A stretch of DNA of 64,000 nucleotides from Erythroxylum novogranatense (GCA_029891385.1 JAIWQS010000251.1:310001-374000), one strand, 5' to 3'. Positions 24,766 through 37,891 are shown, counted from the stretch's first letter. The notes: generated from the sequence alone by a model not told the origin. A program made the numbers and translations.

Positions 24766-26765
24766 CTGAAAAATAATTGCAATGTTGGGTGAGTTTGCGA
24801 ACTCAATGAGAAACCATCATCGATGGTTCACTCAACTCATGCGTATACACATAATATATCGCATAGTACACTTTAACGCATTCAGAACACTGTACATCAA
24901 TTTACACATTTTGTCACTTAATTGCATTCATTCTCAATTTTCACAACACAGTCACAGTACACAATCGGAGCACTATCAGACAATTTCACGTTTCACTATA
25001 ATCACAAATTAAATATATCACTGAGCACTCATCTCATAATACACGAAGTCTCACTGTTATCATGTATTGCCAATTTTACACATAGAAGGCGCATCGCCTT
25101 TCACACGATTCACAAGTTATCATTCACCACACATCGATGTTGCACACAAATCTTTTCCCGTATTTTCCATTCTTTTACTCTAAGTTGTGACCGAGCACTC
25201 ACAATGTCAGTATTCAATTGACGCGTCTTAGGGGGAGGAGAGCCCTCTGGGTATGCACTTCCACCCTTCGATATTGTCCGCTTCGGTGTGGAGAACCACC
25301 CTCACGGTTTTGCTTCGCCCCTACTCGAGGGATGCAAACACGTCTACGATACTTCGATATTTGGAAAATAGGAGAGCCCTCGTGGTATACACTACTGCCC
25401 GCTCACATAAGGGATAGGAGAGCCCTCTGGGTATGCACTATTCCGTTTTTGGCCTTAGGCCCATTTCACTGATATCGAGCTTAAAGCTCTGTTCACTAAT
25501 GGCTCCAGTCACAACTGTTAATTACCGATTTCACTCATGCCTAGCATGCACACACATTTGCACAATCACTAACAAATATCTCACTCAATTCTATTGTCCC
25601 ATTCAACACATTTATTCACAATCTCGGCACAGTTATTCACAAGCTCAGCACATTCATATTCACAATCTCAACACATTCGTTCACGATCTCGGCACATTTA
25701 TATTTCGCATTTATAATACGCACATTGGCACTTAATTCGCACATTCATAGCACATTTAGTAACACTCTCAGCACATTCATTTCACATTTATTCACATATT
25801 CACAGCACATTTTATCACACAGAGGTTGAGGAACCAACTAGGTTACTCACCTGAACTTCCGTGCTACCCACTCGAAGTCTCGGCCTTCGTCCGTGGAATC
25901 TCGATCCATCGGAGCCTCTATAATGATCAAATAGTTTCCAATTATTAATGCACATTCAAATAATAATTCGATGATGCATATGCTCTCAATACCAGATGTA
26001 CGATGCCTATTCATGATTTTCCTGGTGCTATATCCCAATTTTCACTTTCTTTGACAATTCTAATAGCCAGTCAAATATCCAATCATATTCGCTAGGGTAT
26101 TATCTCAAAATCAATAACACTTTTCTCTAGGTCAAATTCACCTATATGCACAATTTCTAAAATTCTCAGCAGCCTTGAACTTATTTCAAAGTCTCACATT
26201 ATAACTCAGTTATCAAGAACACTCCTTAGGTGAAAATACAATCACATTCTTAACACTCTTTCACTAATCGGGATTCTCATAATTTAATTTCAAACCTTCA
26301 TTCTTTTCCTCAATTGTAGACCTCTTTCTCTCGGTCACAACGAATCGAACATCACCTCAATCGGAGGTCTACACAATTAGTTATGTCTCAAAAACCTAAT
26401 TGAATCACTTCAGAAACTCTCCCCTCGTCGCGACGTATGGGTCGCTCGTCGCGGCGCACGAGAAGACTCGTCGCGGCGTGGATTTTCCACGCTCGTCGCG
26501 ACGTCCACTTCGCTCATCGCGACGTCAAAGCAATTTCTTCGTCGCGACGTTCACGTTCGTCGCGGCGCACGCTCGTCGCGACGTATATATATATATTATT
26601 TTCTCGTCGCGACGTGCAAGCCCTGGTTCGTCTTCTCCGATTACTCTTCGCTATTTTCTCTCTCTAAAACCAGTCAAAACTCATCTAAACACTCACAATC
26701 TTTCATAATCACACCCATGAATGCATTTAACACAAAAACAAACAAAATTAAACTATGAAACTTAC
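24766..26765 (-). other. Putative two-intron leader module, element B 3' LTR
   Basis: Minus strand: donor ATCG|GTAAGT at 26765, acceptor TATAG|AGG, exon 2 at 25851-25917 (67 nt), donor TCAG|GTGAGT at 25850, and acceptor TTTTTCAG|GG ending at 24766. Intron 2 is 1085 nt, the longest of the set. It holds repeats of 'aggagagccctc..gggtat' and hairpins, enclosed by GTTGTGAC/GTCACAAC arms. Confidence 0.55.
26424..26615 (-). repeat. CGTCGCGACG array, element B 3' LTR
   Basis: Five perfect CGTCGCGACG palindromes plus variants (TCGTCGCGGCG, TCATCGCGACG) within 192 bp, in predicted intron 1. Open frames of about 100 codons over it (rich in Arg, Ser and Ala) result from the repeat. The partner LTR has a longer array at 33200-33411. 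Confidence 0.85.
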
Positions 26766-27559
26766 CGATCGAAGCTCAAATCTTCAAACCCTCAAATCTC
26801 CAAAAATCTCTCAACCTCTTCCCTTTCTTCAGGCATCCACGGTAAGCTTCCATACTCACACAAAACATCTTTCACTCAACAATTCTAGCCATCTTTCGTC
26901 AACCTCAAGGAAGGGCATGCAAGGATCTCAAAGAGAGATCGAAATCACCAAAGGGAGAGAAGAAGGAATCGTGCCCTAGGAGAGAATACGATTTTCTCTG
27001 CTAATTTCAAACCTCAAATATATAAAGGGTAAACACTTAAGCCTCTTGTCTTTATCCTCAAATCTCTTTCTCTTTTCAATTTCATTTCCGGTCCAATTCA
27101 TCTCCAAATTTCACTGACTCGACATATAAAATTCCAATATCACATATCTAAATTTTCCATTACCATAAACCCATTATTCTAGCACTATATATAGTCAATC
27201 TGTCCGACACTCGAAAAATTTTCGGTCCGGACATTTTCTCTTAAATTGCTAGAAAATTCTGAAGAATCTCTATCATTTGCTAACCACTCTAAAACATTTC
27301 CAATTCACATCATTTAAACCCAAATATCCCAATAAATCAAAATCACATCTAACTATCTCACAATTCACAATTCATATCACAATCAAAAATCAAATACCGG
27401 GAAATTATCATGAATGCATGTGCTATATGTGCATGTACCAATTGACTCATGACCTTTAAAATTAGAGGAAAAATAAATGCTCAGTCGATAATGTGCGGTA
27501 CAGACTTAACCCATCTCACTTTACTAAAATAACCTTCCCATCAGTGACGGGATGTTACA

Positions 27560-30500
27560 ATTCTCCCCTCCTAATAAAAATTTCGTCCTCGAAATTTTAT
27601 ACACGATTGATCAGAAAGGCGGGGGAGTCTTTTCACTCATTGATTTTATGTTTCCCACTTAAATCGCTACTCGAGTAATTTCTGCCAATGAACTGAAATC
27701 AATGTGATCAATTAACCATTCACTTTCTTTTTTTTTTTCGGTACCCAACACTGTCTCACTATTTCATTAAAATTACTCATAATTCGTCACTTTCAATATC
27801 AATAACACATATATCGGATCCGAACAATATTTCCTAATCCTGTCTACGTAACAATTTGGATCCGAAACCTCTTTTACTGAATTACCAATCCATAGCTCAA
27901 TTCACATCACAGTCACATAGAAGTTACTTATAACAAATTCAGTTTCTCCAATTTACACTCTTATCCTCATCTAAGTTCATCTATACCGTAGTGATACACT
28001 TGGAAACATTTCATTTATCGATTAACAGATTATCTCTTTAGTGTTAAAACACTAATCTCATAAGATTCCAATAACCTCGATCCACTCAAATCATTATCCT
28101 TTTTCTAGGATTTCTCAATTCTATTTCGAATTCAATTACTCATTAACATAATAAACTGTATAAATGATGTCACCACTAAACAATTGCTATACTCACAATC
28201 AATTTAGACTATACCTCGATCTCATATCCCTATAAATTCCAAACATATCAGTGTCACATTTATCTCCAACAGTCAAGGCTGCTGGTCACTCTCACGTATA
28301 ATCATTCGACTTTTCATTCTAAACCATCAATTTCTCTTTCGATGCACTCATACGACAATATCAGGCTCTGATTGTTCCTTGCACTTTCTCTAACAGTCTC
28401 TATAGTGGGTAATACCCGAATTTCTAAATTTAACTATACACATCACTTTTCTCAATAATCGGAGCCAATTTCAATTCCTCAATAAAGTTCGAAATTTTCA
28501 AACACCCTATTAGGTCTTTGTCAATCCTTTATATACACAACTGATTTGGAATTCCAATAGCTCATAATACTACTTTCTTTTTTCCCTTTAGTTTGACAAT
28601 TAACACTCAACAATAACACACTTAAACTTAAAACCTTATCGCCAAAATTTTCGCTATTGAATTTCTGCTCAATCCTTTTAATTGCATCACTGTCTTAACT
28701 TTGCGACTACTCAATCATTTAATCCTTTTTCAAATCATTCAAATCTCCAAAATATCTCAATCATTATTGATTTGCATATCCATGGATATATCCACAACAT
28801 TTCCGTACAATTTAAAGTCTTCAAGCTCTCACAGCAACACTCAGTACAACTATTGAAATAATCAATCACAATACAATTCATGACGTTATACTTATCCCTA
28901 GATACATTAAATCATTTTGCACTATATCAACAAATTTCCTCATAACCCTTTTCTGGGACATTTCACTAACTATTGCAAAATCTCCAATTTAAAGCGATAT
29001 GATCAATACTTAAACTGAACAGTTCTCCAAATGTCTCTTTCACAATCATCAGTCATACCATTCACACATTTTCCTCAAACATTTTGTCAAAGCTAATACC
29101 AGAAAATCTTTGACACATTTTGGACGTATCCAACATTTAGTCAATTCCGATTAACTCCAAATCCCGCATACATATATTCCCTCAATACCTCTATCATCAT
29201 TAAATCTCCTAATATGCCATACTCGCATACTAAATCATTCACTGCTCATTAGATCAGATTAAGATTCATTCCTATGAAACTTGCATGATTTACAATTTCC
29301 TCAACTATGCCAATTTATCTTCTTCACTTTTAAATGCATTTAATCGATCATCGGTACTCATAGTCGCTTTCTAAGTTGAATACAATTGAAACACTTTACT
29401 CTAATTTCTCTACATAATCCGATTTATTGCCCTCATTACCAACTGGGCTGATAACACATTTCTCCTGTCCAATTTGTACTTTCAGAACACGATTACACAA
29501 AACATACACAAATCTATATTCTTCTCATATTCACAATTAACATTTCCTTGATAGCCAGTAATTCTCTTACACAATCAGAGTCATCTCGACAACATAATGT
29601 ACACATTTTCAGTAACATATTTTATCTCTTACACTTGAGTCTCCGCTAGGATTAGGACTCCAGAATTAACCTTCACTTCATTTCACAATTTATCTCTTCA
29701 ATGATCACTCTCAAATCAAATTACCGGATCAACTAAACCTTATCAATCATTAACACTGTTCATAAAATTTTTGTCAATCAACTATTTCTCATCACTTTCT
29801 ATATCAGTCACTCGTAATACCTTGAGAAGATCAATTTCAATTACGCATAATTTTTCCCAATAAGAGCAATTCATGCTATGCCTTACAAGATTATAACATC
29901 CCTTATAATGAGACTCTACAGGGCATTGAAACAATTTCATTTATTCTAATATCTTGTATGCATTGCTATCATCATCACATCTCATCTGAAAATACATTCA
30001 CATCAATTAACCCTTTAGTAGCCTATACGACTAAGAACACTTTAATCCCATTTAATTTCCAACAACCTTTCTCTTCTTGATACCAGTTCTCGATCATTGG
30101 GACTTCGCTATACTCACGTCCCTCTTTTATTCCCTCAAACTCATTACTTGTACTAACATCATTACCAGTTTCACTTCTTCCCCAATTTATTATCATAAGC
30201 ACTTTCACTTCTTACTCTAACTCATATTGAATTCTTATAGTAATCTATAAGAATAAGACTAGCAATTATCCACTAACTCATTAATTGCTTCCCATGCCAT
30301 CTCAACAAATAAGACAATTACACTTAATATATTTTTGCTTGCCACGGGGCTCCCATGATCAGGTGTGTATTCACTTAGGCAAATCAGTTGAACTCTAATC
30401 ACTTTTTCATCTGCCATTATCAGTATTTTACATTTTAATCTTTTCATAATTGTCTCATACCCACGAACTTTTCACACTCAAATCAATATCATAATTGTAT

Positions 30501-31051
30501 ACAATCATTCTTGATTTCTCACTAAGATAATTGATTCTTAGTCATAAATCATGATTCATAACTCTCGTCGCGGTAATCAATCCCAATTGTAATTTCTCTA
30601 TAACATAGAACACTTTATTTTCATCCACAATATACACTTGACCTCTTGCCATTACTATCATATTTCAATTTTCATTTTCCTCTCTCAATCCATAACTATC
30701 ACTTTATTTCTATCTCATATTCAAAATTATACCCAATAAAACTCTCATATTGCATTTCATAATATAACCGCCGATACCAGTACACTAATCTTCACTTATA
30801 AAATCAAACCATATACTCTTTTCGGATTTCATGATGTACACAACTTCCTTTTATCACATTCTCACACATTCTCATTTTCCTCACTATTTCTAACCGCTTA
30901 AACGACTGATACATGCTCATGCATGTGACTCATATGCTAGACTGGGGATCAGTTGTCACTGTCTGCTGTGACATGACTTAAATGCATGTAACTTGACGCA
31001 TTTTTCAGAAAGCCCATGTAAGATTGTACTTCTGGGCTCTGATACCACAAA
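27560..31051 (-). mobile_element. Element B internal region, without genes
   Basis: Bounded by a polypurine tract (27560-27577; minus strand AGGAGGGGAGAATTG) and a primer site (31034-31047). In 3.49 kb I find no retrotransposon protein motif and only very short open frames. The composition is AT-rich with many TCAC/CAGT words, much like the interior of C. The leader beside the primer site (30940-30989) has the block GATCAGTT..CAC.GTCTGC..GAC..GACT.AAATGCATG on the + strand, shared in pattern with C (12776-12825). Near-identical LTRs with no coding capacity point to a non-autonomous element that moved fairly recently using another element's proteins. Confidence 0.7.
31034..31047 (-). promoter_or_regulatory. 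Primer binding site of element B
   Basis: The minus strand reads TGGTATCAGAGCCC a few bases after the LTR end, matching the 3' end complement of initiator-Met tRNA used by most plant LTR retrotransposons. Confidence 0.88.
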
Positions 31052-34000
31052 TGTAGCACCCACTCCCGCCAGACCCGAACCCGATATCGATGGTGATATC
31101 CGAGCCCGTGTCTCGCGAGGGTGGCGTACTAGAGCAATCACTGCAATTCAAGACTCAGAAAACATTTCTCTTATAATAAAATCAATCTCATGCGCGGAAA
31201 TCAGTAATAATTTGGGCTCGATTTAAAACGAAAACGTTTTCAATGTATCATAATCTCAATTATGAAAAAGCACTCAACAGTGCTAACTCATTTCATATAC
31301 AGAGACGCATGACCCAATTGGGCCCGATGTCATCTCCGACACTTTCAAAAATCACAAATCACTCACACACTAAACAATTCAGCCCACTGAACAAAATCAC
31401 TAATCTGTAATAATTTGCAAAAATACAATACACATAAAACAGCACCACACTAATGCAGACGTGAACTGATCCCGACATCTGACTCAGACCCGCTTGCAGT
31501 AATCATACTCCCGTTTGTCCAACGGGGTACTCTTCAATCCCTGAAAAATAATTGCAATGTTGGGTGAGTTTGCGAACTCAATGAGAAACCATCATCGATG
31601 GTTCACTCAACTCATGCGTATACACATAATATATCGCATAGTACACTTTAACGCATTCAAAACACTGTACATCAATTTACACATTTTGTCACTTAATTGC
31701 ATTCATTCTCAATTTTCACAACACAGTCACAGTACACAATCGGAGCACTATCAGACAATTTCACGTTTCACTATAATCACAAATTAAATATATCACTGAG
31801 CACTCATCTCATAATACACGAAGTCTCACTGTTATCATGTATTGCCAATTTTACACATATAAGGCGCATCGCCTTTCACACGATTTACAAGTTATCATTC
31901 ACCACACATCGATGTTGCACACAAATCTTTTCCCGTATTTTCCATTCTTTTACTCTACGTTGTGACCGAGCACTCACAATGTCAGTATTCAATTGACGCG
32001 TCTTAGGGGGAGGAGAGCCCTCTGGGTATGCACTTCCACCCTTCGATATTGTCCGCTTCGGTGTGGGGAACCACCCTCACGGTTTTGCTTCGCCCCTACT
32101 CGAGGGATGCAAACACGTCTACACAGTACTCGCATATTTGGCAAGTAGGAGAGCCCTCAGGGTATACACTACTGCCCGCTCACATAAGGGATAGGAGAGC
32201 CCTCTGGGTATGCACTATTCCGTTTTTGGCCTTAGGCCCATTTCACTGATATCGAGCTTAAAACTCTGTTCACTAATGGCTCCAGTCACAACTGTTAATT
32301 ACCGATTTCACTCATGCCTAGCATGCACTCACATTTGCACAATCACTAACATATATCTCACTCAATTCTATTGTCCCATTCAACACATTTATTCACAATC
32401 TCGGCACAGTTATTCACAAGCTCAGCACATTCATATTCACAATCTCAACACATTCGTTCACGATCTCGGCACATTTATATTTCACATTTATAATACGCAC
32501 ATTGGCACTTAATTCGCACATTCACGGCACATTTAGTAACACTCTCAGCACATTCATTTCACATTTATTCACATATTCACAGCACATTTTATCACACAGA
32601 GGTTGAGGAACCAACTAGGTTACTCACCTGAACTTCCGTGCTACACACTGGAAGTCTCAAAGATCGTCGTGGAATCTCGATCCATCGGAGCCTCTATAAC
32701 GATCAAATAGTTTCCAATTATTAATGCACATTCAAATAATAATTCGATGATGCATATGCTCTCAATACCAGATGTACGATGCCTATTCATGATTTTCCTG
32801 GTGCTATATCCCAATTTTCACTTTCTTTGACAATTCTAATAGCCAGTCAAATATCCAATCATATTCGCTAGGGTATTATCTCAAAATCAATAACACTTTT
32901 CTCTAGGTCAAATTCACCTATATGCACAATTTCTAAAATTCTTAGCAGCCTTGAACTTATTTCAAAGTCTCACATTATAACTCAGTTATCAAGAACACTC
33001 CTTAGGTGAAAATACAATCACATTCTTAACACTCTTTCACTAATCGGGATTCTCATAATTTAATTTCAAACCTTCATTCTTTTCCTCAATTGTAGACCTC
33101 TTTCTCTAGGTCACAACGAATCGAACATCACCTCAATCGGAGGTCTACACAATTAGTTATGTCTCAAAAACCTAATTGAATCACTTCAGAAACTCTCCCC
33201 TCGTCGCGACGTATGGGTCGCTCGCGGCGCACGAGAATACTCGTCGCGACGCACGAGAAGACTCGTCGCGGCGTGGATTTTCCACGCTCGTCGCGACGTC
33301 CACTTCGCTCGTCGCGACGTCAAAGCAATTTCTTCGTCGCGACGTTCACGTTCGTCGCAGCGCACGCTCGTCGCGACGTATATATATATATTATTTTCTC
33401 GTCGCGACGTGCAAGCCCTGGTTCGTCTTCTCCGATTACTCTTCGCCATTTTCTCTCTCTAAAACCAGTCAAAACTCATCTAAACACTCACAATCTTTCA
33501 TAATCACACCCATGAATGCATTTAACACAAAAACAAACAAAATTAAAGTATGAAACTTATCGATCGAAGCTCAAATCTTCAAACCCTCAAATCTCCAAAA
33601 ATCTCTCAACCTCTTCCCTTTCTTCAGGCATCCACGGTAAGCTTCCATACTCACACAAAACATCTTTCACTCAACAATTCTAGCCATCTTTCGTCAACCT
33701 CAAGGAAGGGCATGCAAGGATCTCAAAGAGAGATCGAAATCACCAAAGGGAGAGAAGAAGGAATCGTGCCCTAGGAGAGAATACGATTTTCTCTGCTAAT
33801 TTCTAACCTCAAATATATAAAGGGTAAACACTTAAGCCTCTTGTCTTTATCCTCAAATCTCTTTCTCTTTTCAATTTCATTTCCGGTCCAATTCATCTCC
33901 AAATTTCACTGACTCGACATATAAAATTCCAATATCGCATATCTAAATTTTCCATTGCCATAAACCCATTATTCTAGCACTATATATAGTCAATCTGTCC

Positions 34001-34361
34001 GACACTCGAAAAATTTCCGGTCCGGACATTTTCTCTTAAATTGCCAGAAAATTCTGAAGAATCTCTATCATTTGCTAACCACTCTAAAACATTTCCAATT
34101 CACATCATTTAAACCCAAATATCCCAATAAATCAAAATCACATCTAACTATCTCACAATTCACAATTCATAATTCATATCACAATCAAAAATCAAATACC
34201 GGGAAATTATCATGAATGCATGTGCTATATGTGCATGTACCAATTGACTCATGACCTTTAAAATTAGAGGCAAAATAAATGCTCAGTCGATAATGTGCGG
34301 TACATACTTAACCCATCTCACTTTACCAAAATAACCTTCCCATCAGTGACGAGATGTTACA
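31052..34361 (-). mobile_element. Element B, 5' LTR (3.31 kb)
   Basis: Near-copy of 24277-27559. Differences I see include a longer CGTCGCGACG array and a change at the first predicted donor, ACTTAC becoming ACTTAT on the + strand at 33555-33560, which removes the GT of intron 1. The other predicted splice sites are intact: exon 2 at 32628-32693, donor at 32627, acceptor at 31541. Confidence 0.9.
33200..33411 (-). repeat. CGTCGCGACG array, element B 5' LTR
   Basis: Seven perfect CGTCGCGACG palindromes in about 212 bp, against five in the partner LTR. It has an extra unit of about 22 bp (ACGAGAATACTCGTCGCGACG) and a 3-bp loss near its start. Confidence 0.85.
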
Positions 34362-36041
34362 CCCTAGGTGCAAATTCTAGTTGATCGCGGAACCTTGCAA
34401 GGCATCGGGCATAACTCCAAGAATACTAGAAACTTTTGTATTAAGTTAGTATCTAGCTTTTGGAATGGCTTTATAAGCATATCAAACATTGAGCATCTCA
34501 TATTCTGTATTTTGTACTTGATTTTGATGAATATGATGATATGTAAATAAAGCTGTGTATGAATTCTTGTATGATTGGTAGATGTGAATGAGAGTTCTAG
34601 TACTCTCTAGTATTATGTGAAAGTGTTGATTTACGATCTGTGTATGGCCTTGAAATAGTATGAGTATGAGTATTTTTATTTTTGAGTTGCTACTGAGTTT
34701 TTGACTTCGAAAGAGCTCGCTGGAAAATTTGCTATGATTTATGTGTTGTTGAAGTGAGCTGTAGAAGTTCTGAAATTTCTGGGTTGTTAGAAGTTGAATG
34801 GGACCTTTTTGGACTCCTTGAGAGTGTTAGGCGAGCTGTAGGACTCTCTCAGAATGCTTTATGAGGTATTTATGATGTGTTAAATTGGTAGGTGTGAGTC
34901 GTTAGAATTAAATGTGGGTGCTGCCTAAATGGCTGACTATTAGACAGAGCTTTGAGTCCACTTTTGACCCTCTTGGAGTTGAAATATAGGTCAGTGATCT
35001 TCATGAAAGTTGTAGATAATTCTTTTACCTTTCCATAGACACTAAGTTTGTTAAATTTGGAGTTATGGGTCAAAAGTTATGGAGGTCGTAAGTTCTGGTG
35101 TTGTTTGTGGAGAGCTAGTCGATCTGTCTTAGTGGGAACTTTTGATTCCTGTAGAGTACGAGCTAGCTTGTGAGTCCTTCTTGAAAAATATAGAATTTTC
35201 TTCTAGCTTTCCAACGCTTCTGACCGTGTCTGATTTGGAGCTCGGAATCAAAAGTTATTGAGGTTAGAAGTCTGATAGGTCGAATCGCTGGGTAGATCGC
35301 TCGGCTCGACGCTGAGTGCTAAAGGCGCTCGCCTGCTGGCGAAGCGTGGCGATCGCCCAGCGGCTATGAGCGATCGCCGTCCGCTGGCGAAGCGAGGCGA
35401 TCGCTGGGCTTAGTCACTTCGCGCGTGAGGTCGGTTCCGGGCCGACCGACCTCTCTTCCTTCTTTTGGCCATAACTTTTTGTGTAGACCTCCGATTGACC
35501 CCATTTTTGAAGAGATGGATTCCTAAGAAAATTTTTCTATCTTTTTACACCTGATTTACCAGTATTGCTTTTAAATTGAAAAAGGTGGTTTGAAACAAAG
35601 TGTGGAGGTTGGCTAATCAAGTCTGAATATACTTTACTAATTTTAAAATATCTTGAGCTATAAAGCTCGGATCGAGGCAATTCTTGTTTTAAATTAAACT
35701 AGAGACATAAACCTACAAGTTTTATGAAGGAACTGGTTGGCAATTTAGCCTCTAAAGTTTTCAAATTTTGACATGAAGTCGGTAGAGGGACTGTTTTCAC
35801 TTTTTTCTTTAAGATAGTATTTTTTAAACCATAACTCCTTCATTTCTTAACCAAATTGAGTGTTTTCAGTGATGTTGGAATCGTGAGATCATGAGGAAAA
35901 TTTTTTATTAAAAATCAAATCCCAAATTTTTCTATTAAAAGTTTCTTTATTTGTGGTCAGTTTGTGTTCGGTTTTGGGTCCTCTATGCTTATGTATGCTT
36001 TTATGGGTCCGAATGTTGGGCCTCGGAGACGGGATCCAACA
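34362..36041 (+). mobile_element. Element F, 5' LTR, right part
   Basis: Resumes the LTR at the acceptor (CCCTAG|GTGC) and ends GGGATCCAACA. It contains the GC cassette (35260-35466) between ATCAAAAGTTATT and GGCCATAACTTTTT, then modules with 'cttgagctataaagctc' and 'gacatgaagtcggtagag'. Together with 22817-24276 the LTR is about 3.1 kb. Confidence 0.85.
35260..35466 (+). repeat. GC-rich cassette, F 5' LTR
   Basis: 207 bp, very GC-rich, with repeated GGCGATCGC and CGCTGGCGAAGCG words and many self-complementary stretches. It is bounded by inverted boxes. The F 3' LTR has an unrelated-looking cassette at the same place, and the F1 LTR has lost it. Confidence 0.8.
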
Positions 36042-36052
36042 CCAACATTGTT

Positions 36053-36064
36053 TGGTATCAGAGC
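36053..36064 (+). promoter_or_regulatory. Primer binding site of element F
   Basis: TGGTATCAGAGC, 11 bases after the LTR end. Perfect match to the usual initiator-Met tRNA primer site. Confidence 0.92.
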
Positions 36065-36240
36065 TTAGGTTTACTCCTAGGCTTAGGATGCATAGTAGGG
36101 AAATTGTTTTTTTATGTGATTAAATGTTGCATTATGAATTGATTGTTTGTATTAAATGACATGCACATCATGCATACATATAGGATCTAGAATTAAAAAG
36201 AAGTTTAGCTAATCATAAATGTTTTCATTGAAGGAGTAAG

Positions 36241-37485
36241 ATGTCAACTCGTAGAAGGACACGAGGAGTTCTGCAAGGTTCAATCACACCTGACTCTCCA
36301 ATGAGAGAGGAGAGCACGGATGAGTCCGTAGCCCCGGGAGTGGCCCCAGTTGAGGCTTCTCTAGGGCAGAGTAGTGAGCCCCTCCGATCTCAGACGCAGT
36401 AGTCACCTAGCCAGTCTGAGCAAGTGCCTACTCTAGACCCGAGATTGTTCCAGGCATTTACCCAAGCCTTTGTTCAGGCTATGGGTCAAATGCCCCAGGT
36501 TTCTGGTTCGGCCCCAGCTAAAAAGGAGAGATAGTTTGACAAGTTGAGAAAGTACGGAGCGGTGGACTTCTACCGGACCACGGATCCTGAGGAAGCCGAG
36601 ACCTGGTTGAGGAAGACCGAGAGGGTCTTGGATCAGATGGAGTGCGAGGATGATGAGAGGGTGGTCTATACTGCCAGTTTACTCCAGGGAGATGCCTTGC
36701 ATTGGTGGGAGTGTGTACCGGGAAGTCAACTGAAGCTGATAGGGTTGACATGGGAAGACTTCCTGGTTGTTTACAGGAAGAAGTATCTGTCTAAGGTGTA
36801 CATCCAATGAGAACGGAGGGAGTTTCGAGTCTCACCCGGAGGAGATGGCGATTCTTGAATCGATCACGGTTCACTCATTATCAAGGTATGCTTCGGAGAT
36901 GATGTTCAGTGAGGCTGCAAAGTGCCGCCGGTTTGAGTCGAGCCTGCACCTAGCTATCAGAGAGAAGGTGGTAGTGCAGAACTTTGGCGACTTTCAACAG
37001 TTGGTTAAAACAGCGTTGAGAGTTGAGAACATCGAGAACATCAAGAATGCAGTTAGCCAGAAAAGAAAGGAATAGAAGCGATTCGGAGGGAGGTGGTACT
37101 TTATTCACGAGAGAAGTGTCGAACCTTTCTGTCTTTGTCTAAGGAGAGGAGCAGCGGTGCAAGCCAACCTAGGCCTATGAGGACTTCTACTGTTTCTCAC
37201 CAAACCTCAACGGTGGGCAGCAGTAGAAGAGGAGATGGGGAGAGGCCACCTCTTCCCAAATGTGAGCACTGTGGGAATCTCCATAAGGAAAAATGTCGCA
37301 GATTGACAGGAGCAAGCTTTAATTGTGGGCAGAAAGGACACATAGCCAAACAGTGTCCTAAGCCAGATAGAAGAAAGGGATCACATATGCAAGCTTCCAG
37401 GAGAACAGAGACAGTGGGACAGAAGGCTGTGACTGAAGTGGGTAGCTCTGGAGTGCCTAAGAGAGCTCATCCTCCAGACAGATCC
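36241..37485 (+). pseudogene. gag: Element F gag (broken)
   Basis: An ATG at 36241 opens a chromovirus Gag: Arg-rich start, then the capsid region (YRTTDPEEAETWLRKTERV.., LLQGDALHWWE, TWEDFLVVYRKKYL). In-frame TAG codons at 36400-36402 and 36532-36534 and a TGA at 36808-36810 are followed by a shift to another frame for SEAAKCRRFESSLHLAIREKV, which ends at a TAG near 37075. The nucleocapsid zinc knuckle (near 37310-37360) reads SFNCGQKGHIAKQC: the first Cys of the CCHC is Ser. The product would package element RNA if intact; this copy cannot make it. Confidence 0.88.
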
Positions 37486-37890
37486 AGGGGCCAAACACCG
37501 GCTAGAGTGTTTGCAATGACTCGAGAGGAGGCAGAGACAGCTCCAGAAGTGGTGACGAGTATGGTTAAATTGTTTGATGATGATGTTTTTGTTTTAATTG
37601 ATCCGGGGTCTACCCATTCCTTTGTGTCTTCGGGTAGGACTGTGCATAGGAGGAGTCTGAGCCCATTGGATACTCCTTTGATGGTGAGTACTCTGAGCGG
37701 CTAGTATATTATTATCAGTCAAGTGTATAGAGATTGTGAGATAGGGATTAGAGGAGGAAAATTTGTGGTGGACTTGATGCCCTTGAAGATGGGAGGATTG
37801 GATGTGATCTAGGTATGGATACATTAGAAGTATCATGCCAATTTAGGCGCAAGCGTAAGGCAGTGGAATTGAGCTAGAGGATGGCAGAAA
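37486..37890 (+). pseudogene. pol: Element F aspartic protease (broken)
   Basis: Follows gag in the same frame. FVLIDPGSTHSF is the D-x-G active-site region typical of plant chromoviruses, which often have DPG rather than DTG or DSG. GGKFVVDLMPLKMGGLDVI is the flap-to-helix part. It is stopped by TAG at 37702-37704 and 37810-37812, after which the pol frame shifts. Confidence 0.8.
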
Positions 37891-37891
37891 A

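Larger units (their letters stand above)
24277..27559 (-). mobile_element. Element B, 3' LTR (3.28 kb)
   Basis: On the minus strand it begins TGTAACATCCCGTCACTGATGGG, just 3' of a polypurine tract, and ends GGGGTGCTACA. It duplicates 31052-34361 with few differences, so B is probably younger than the elements around it. Flanking bases CCCCA (24272-24276) and CCCTA (34362-34366) are the target duplication with one mismatch. TATA-like run at 27009-27024 (minus). Confidence 0.9.

Noticed and set aside
25216..25500. Regularly spaced 'aggagagccctc' repeats as a CRISPR-like array
   Set aside because: Repeats are short and imperfect with related spacers, in a plant LTR; there are no cas genes. They are part of the intron 2 repeat region.
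33176..33553. Open frames of 96-125 codons over the CGTCGCGACG arrays, present in both B LTRs
   Set aside because: Arg/Ser/Ala-rich frames on both strands come from CpG-rich repeats without stops. Conservation is due to the two copies being LTRs of one element, and indels in the array shift the frame.
36053..36064. tRNA-like sequence after LTR ends
   Set aside because: Only the short complement of a tRNA 3' end is present. It is a primer binding site, not a tRNA gene.
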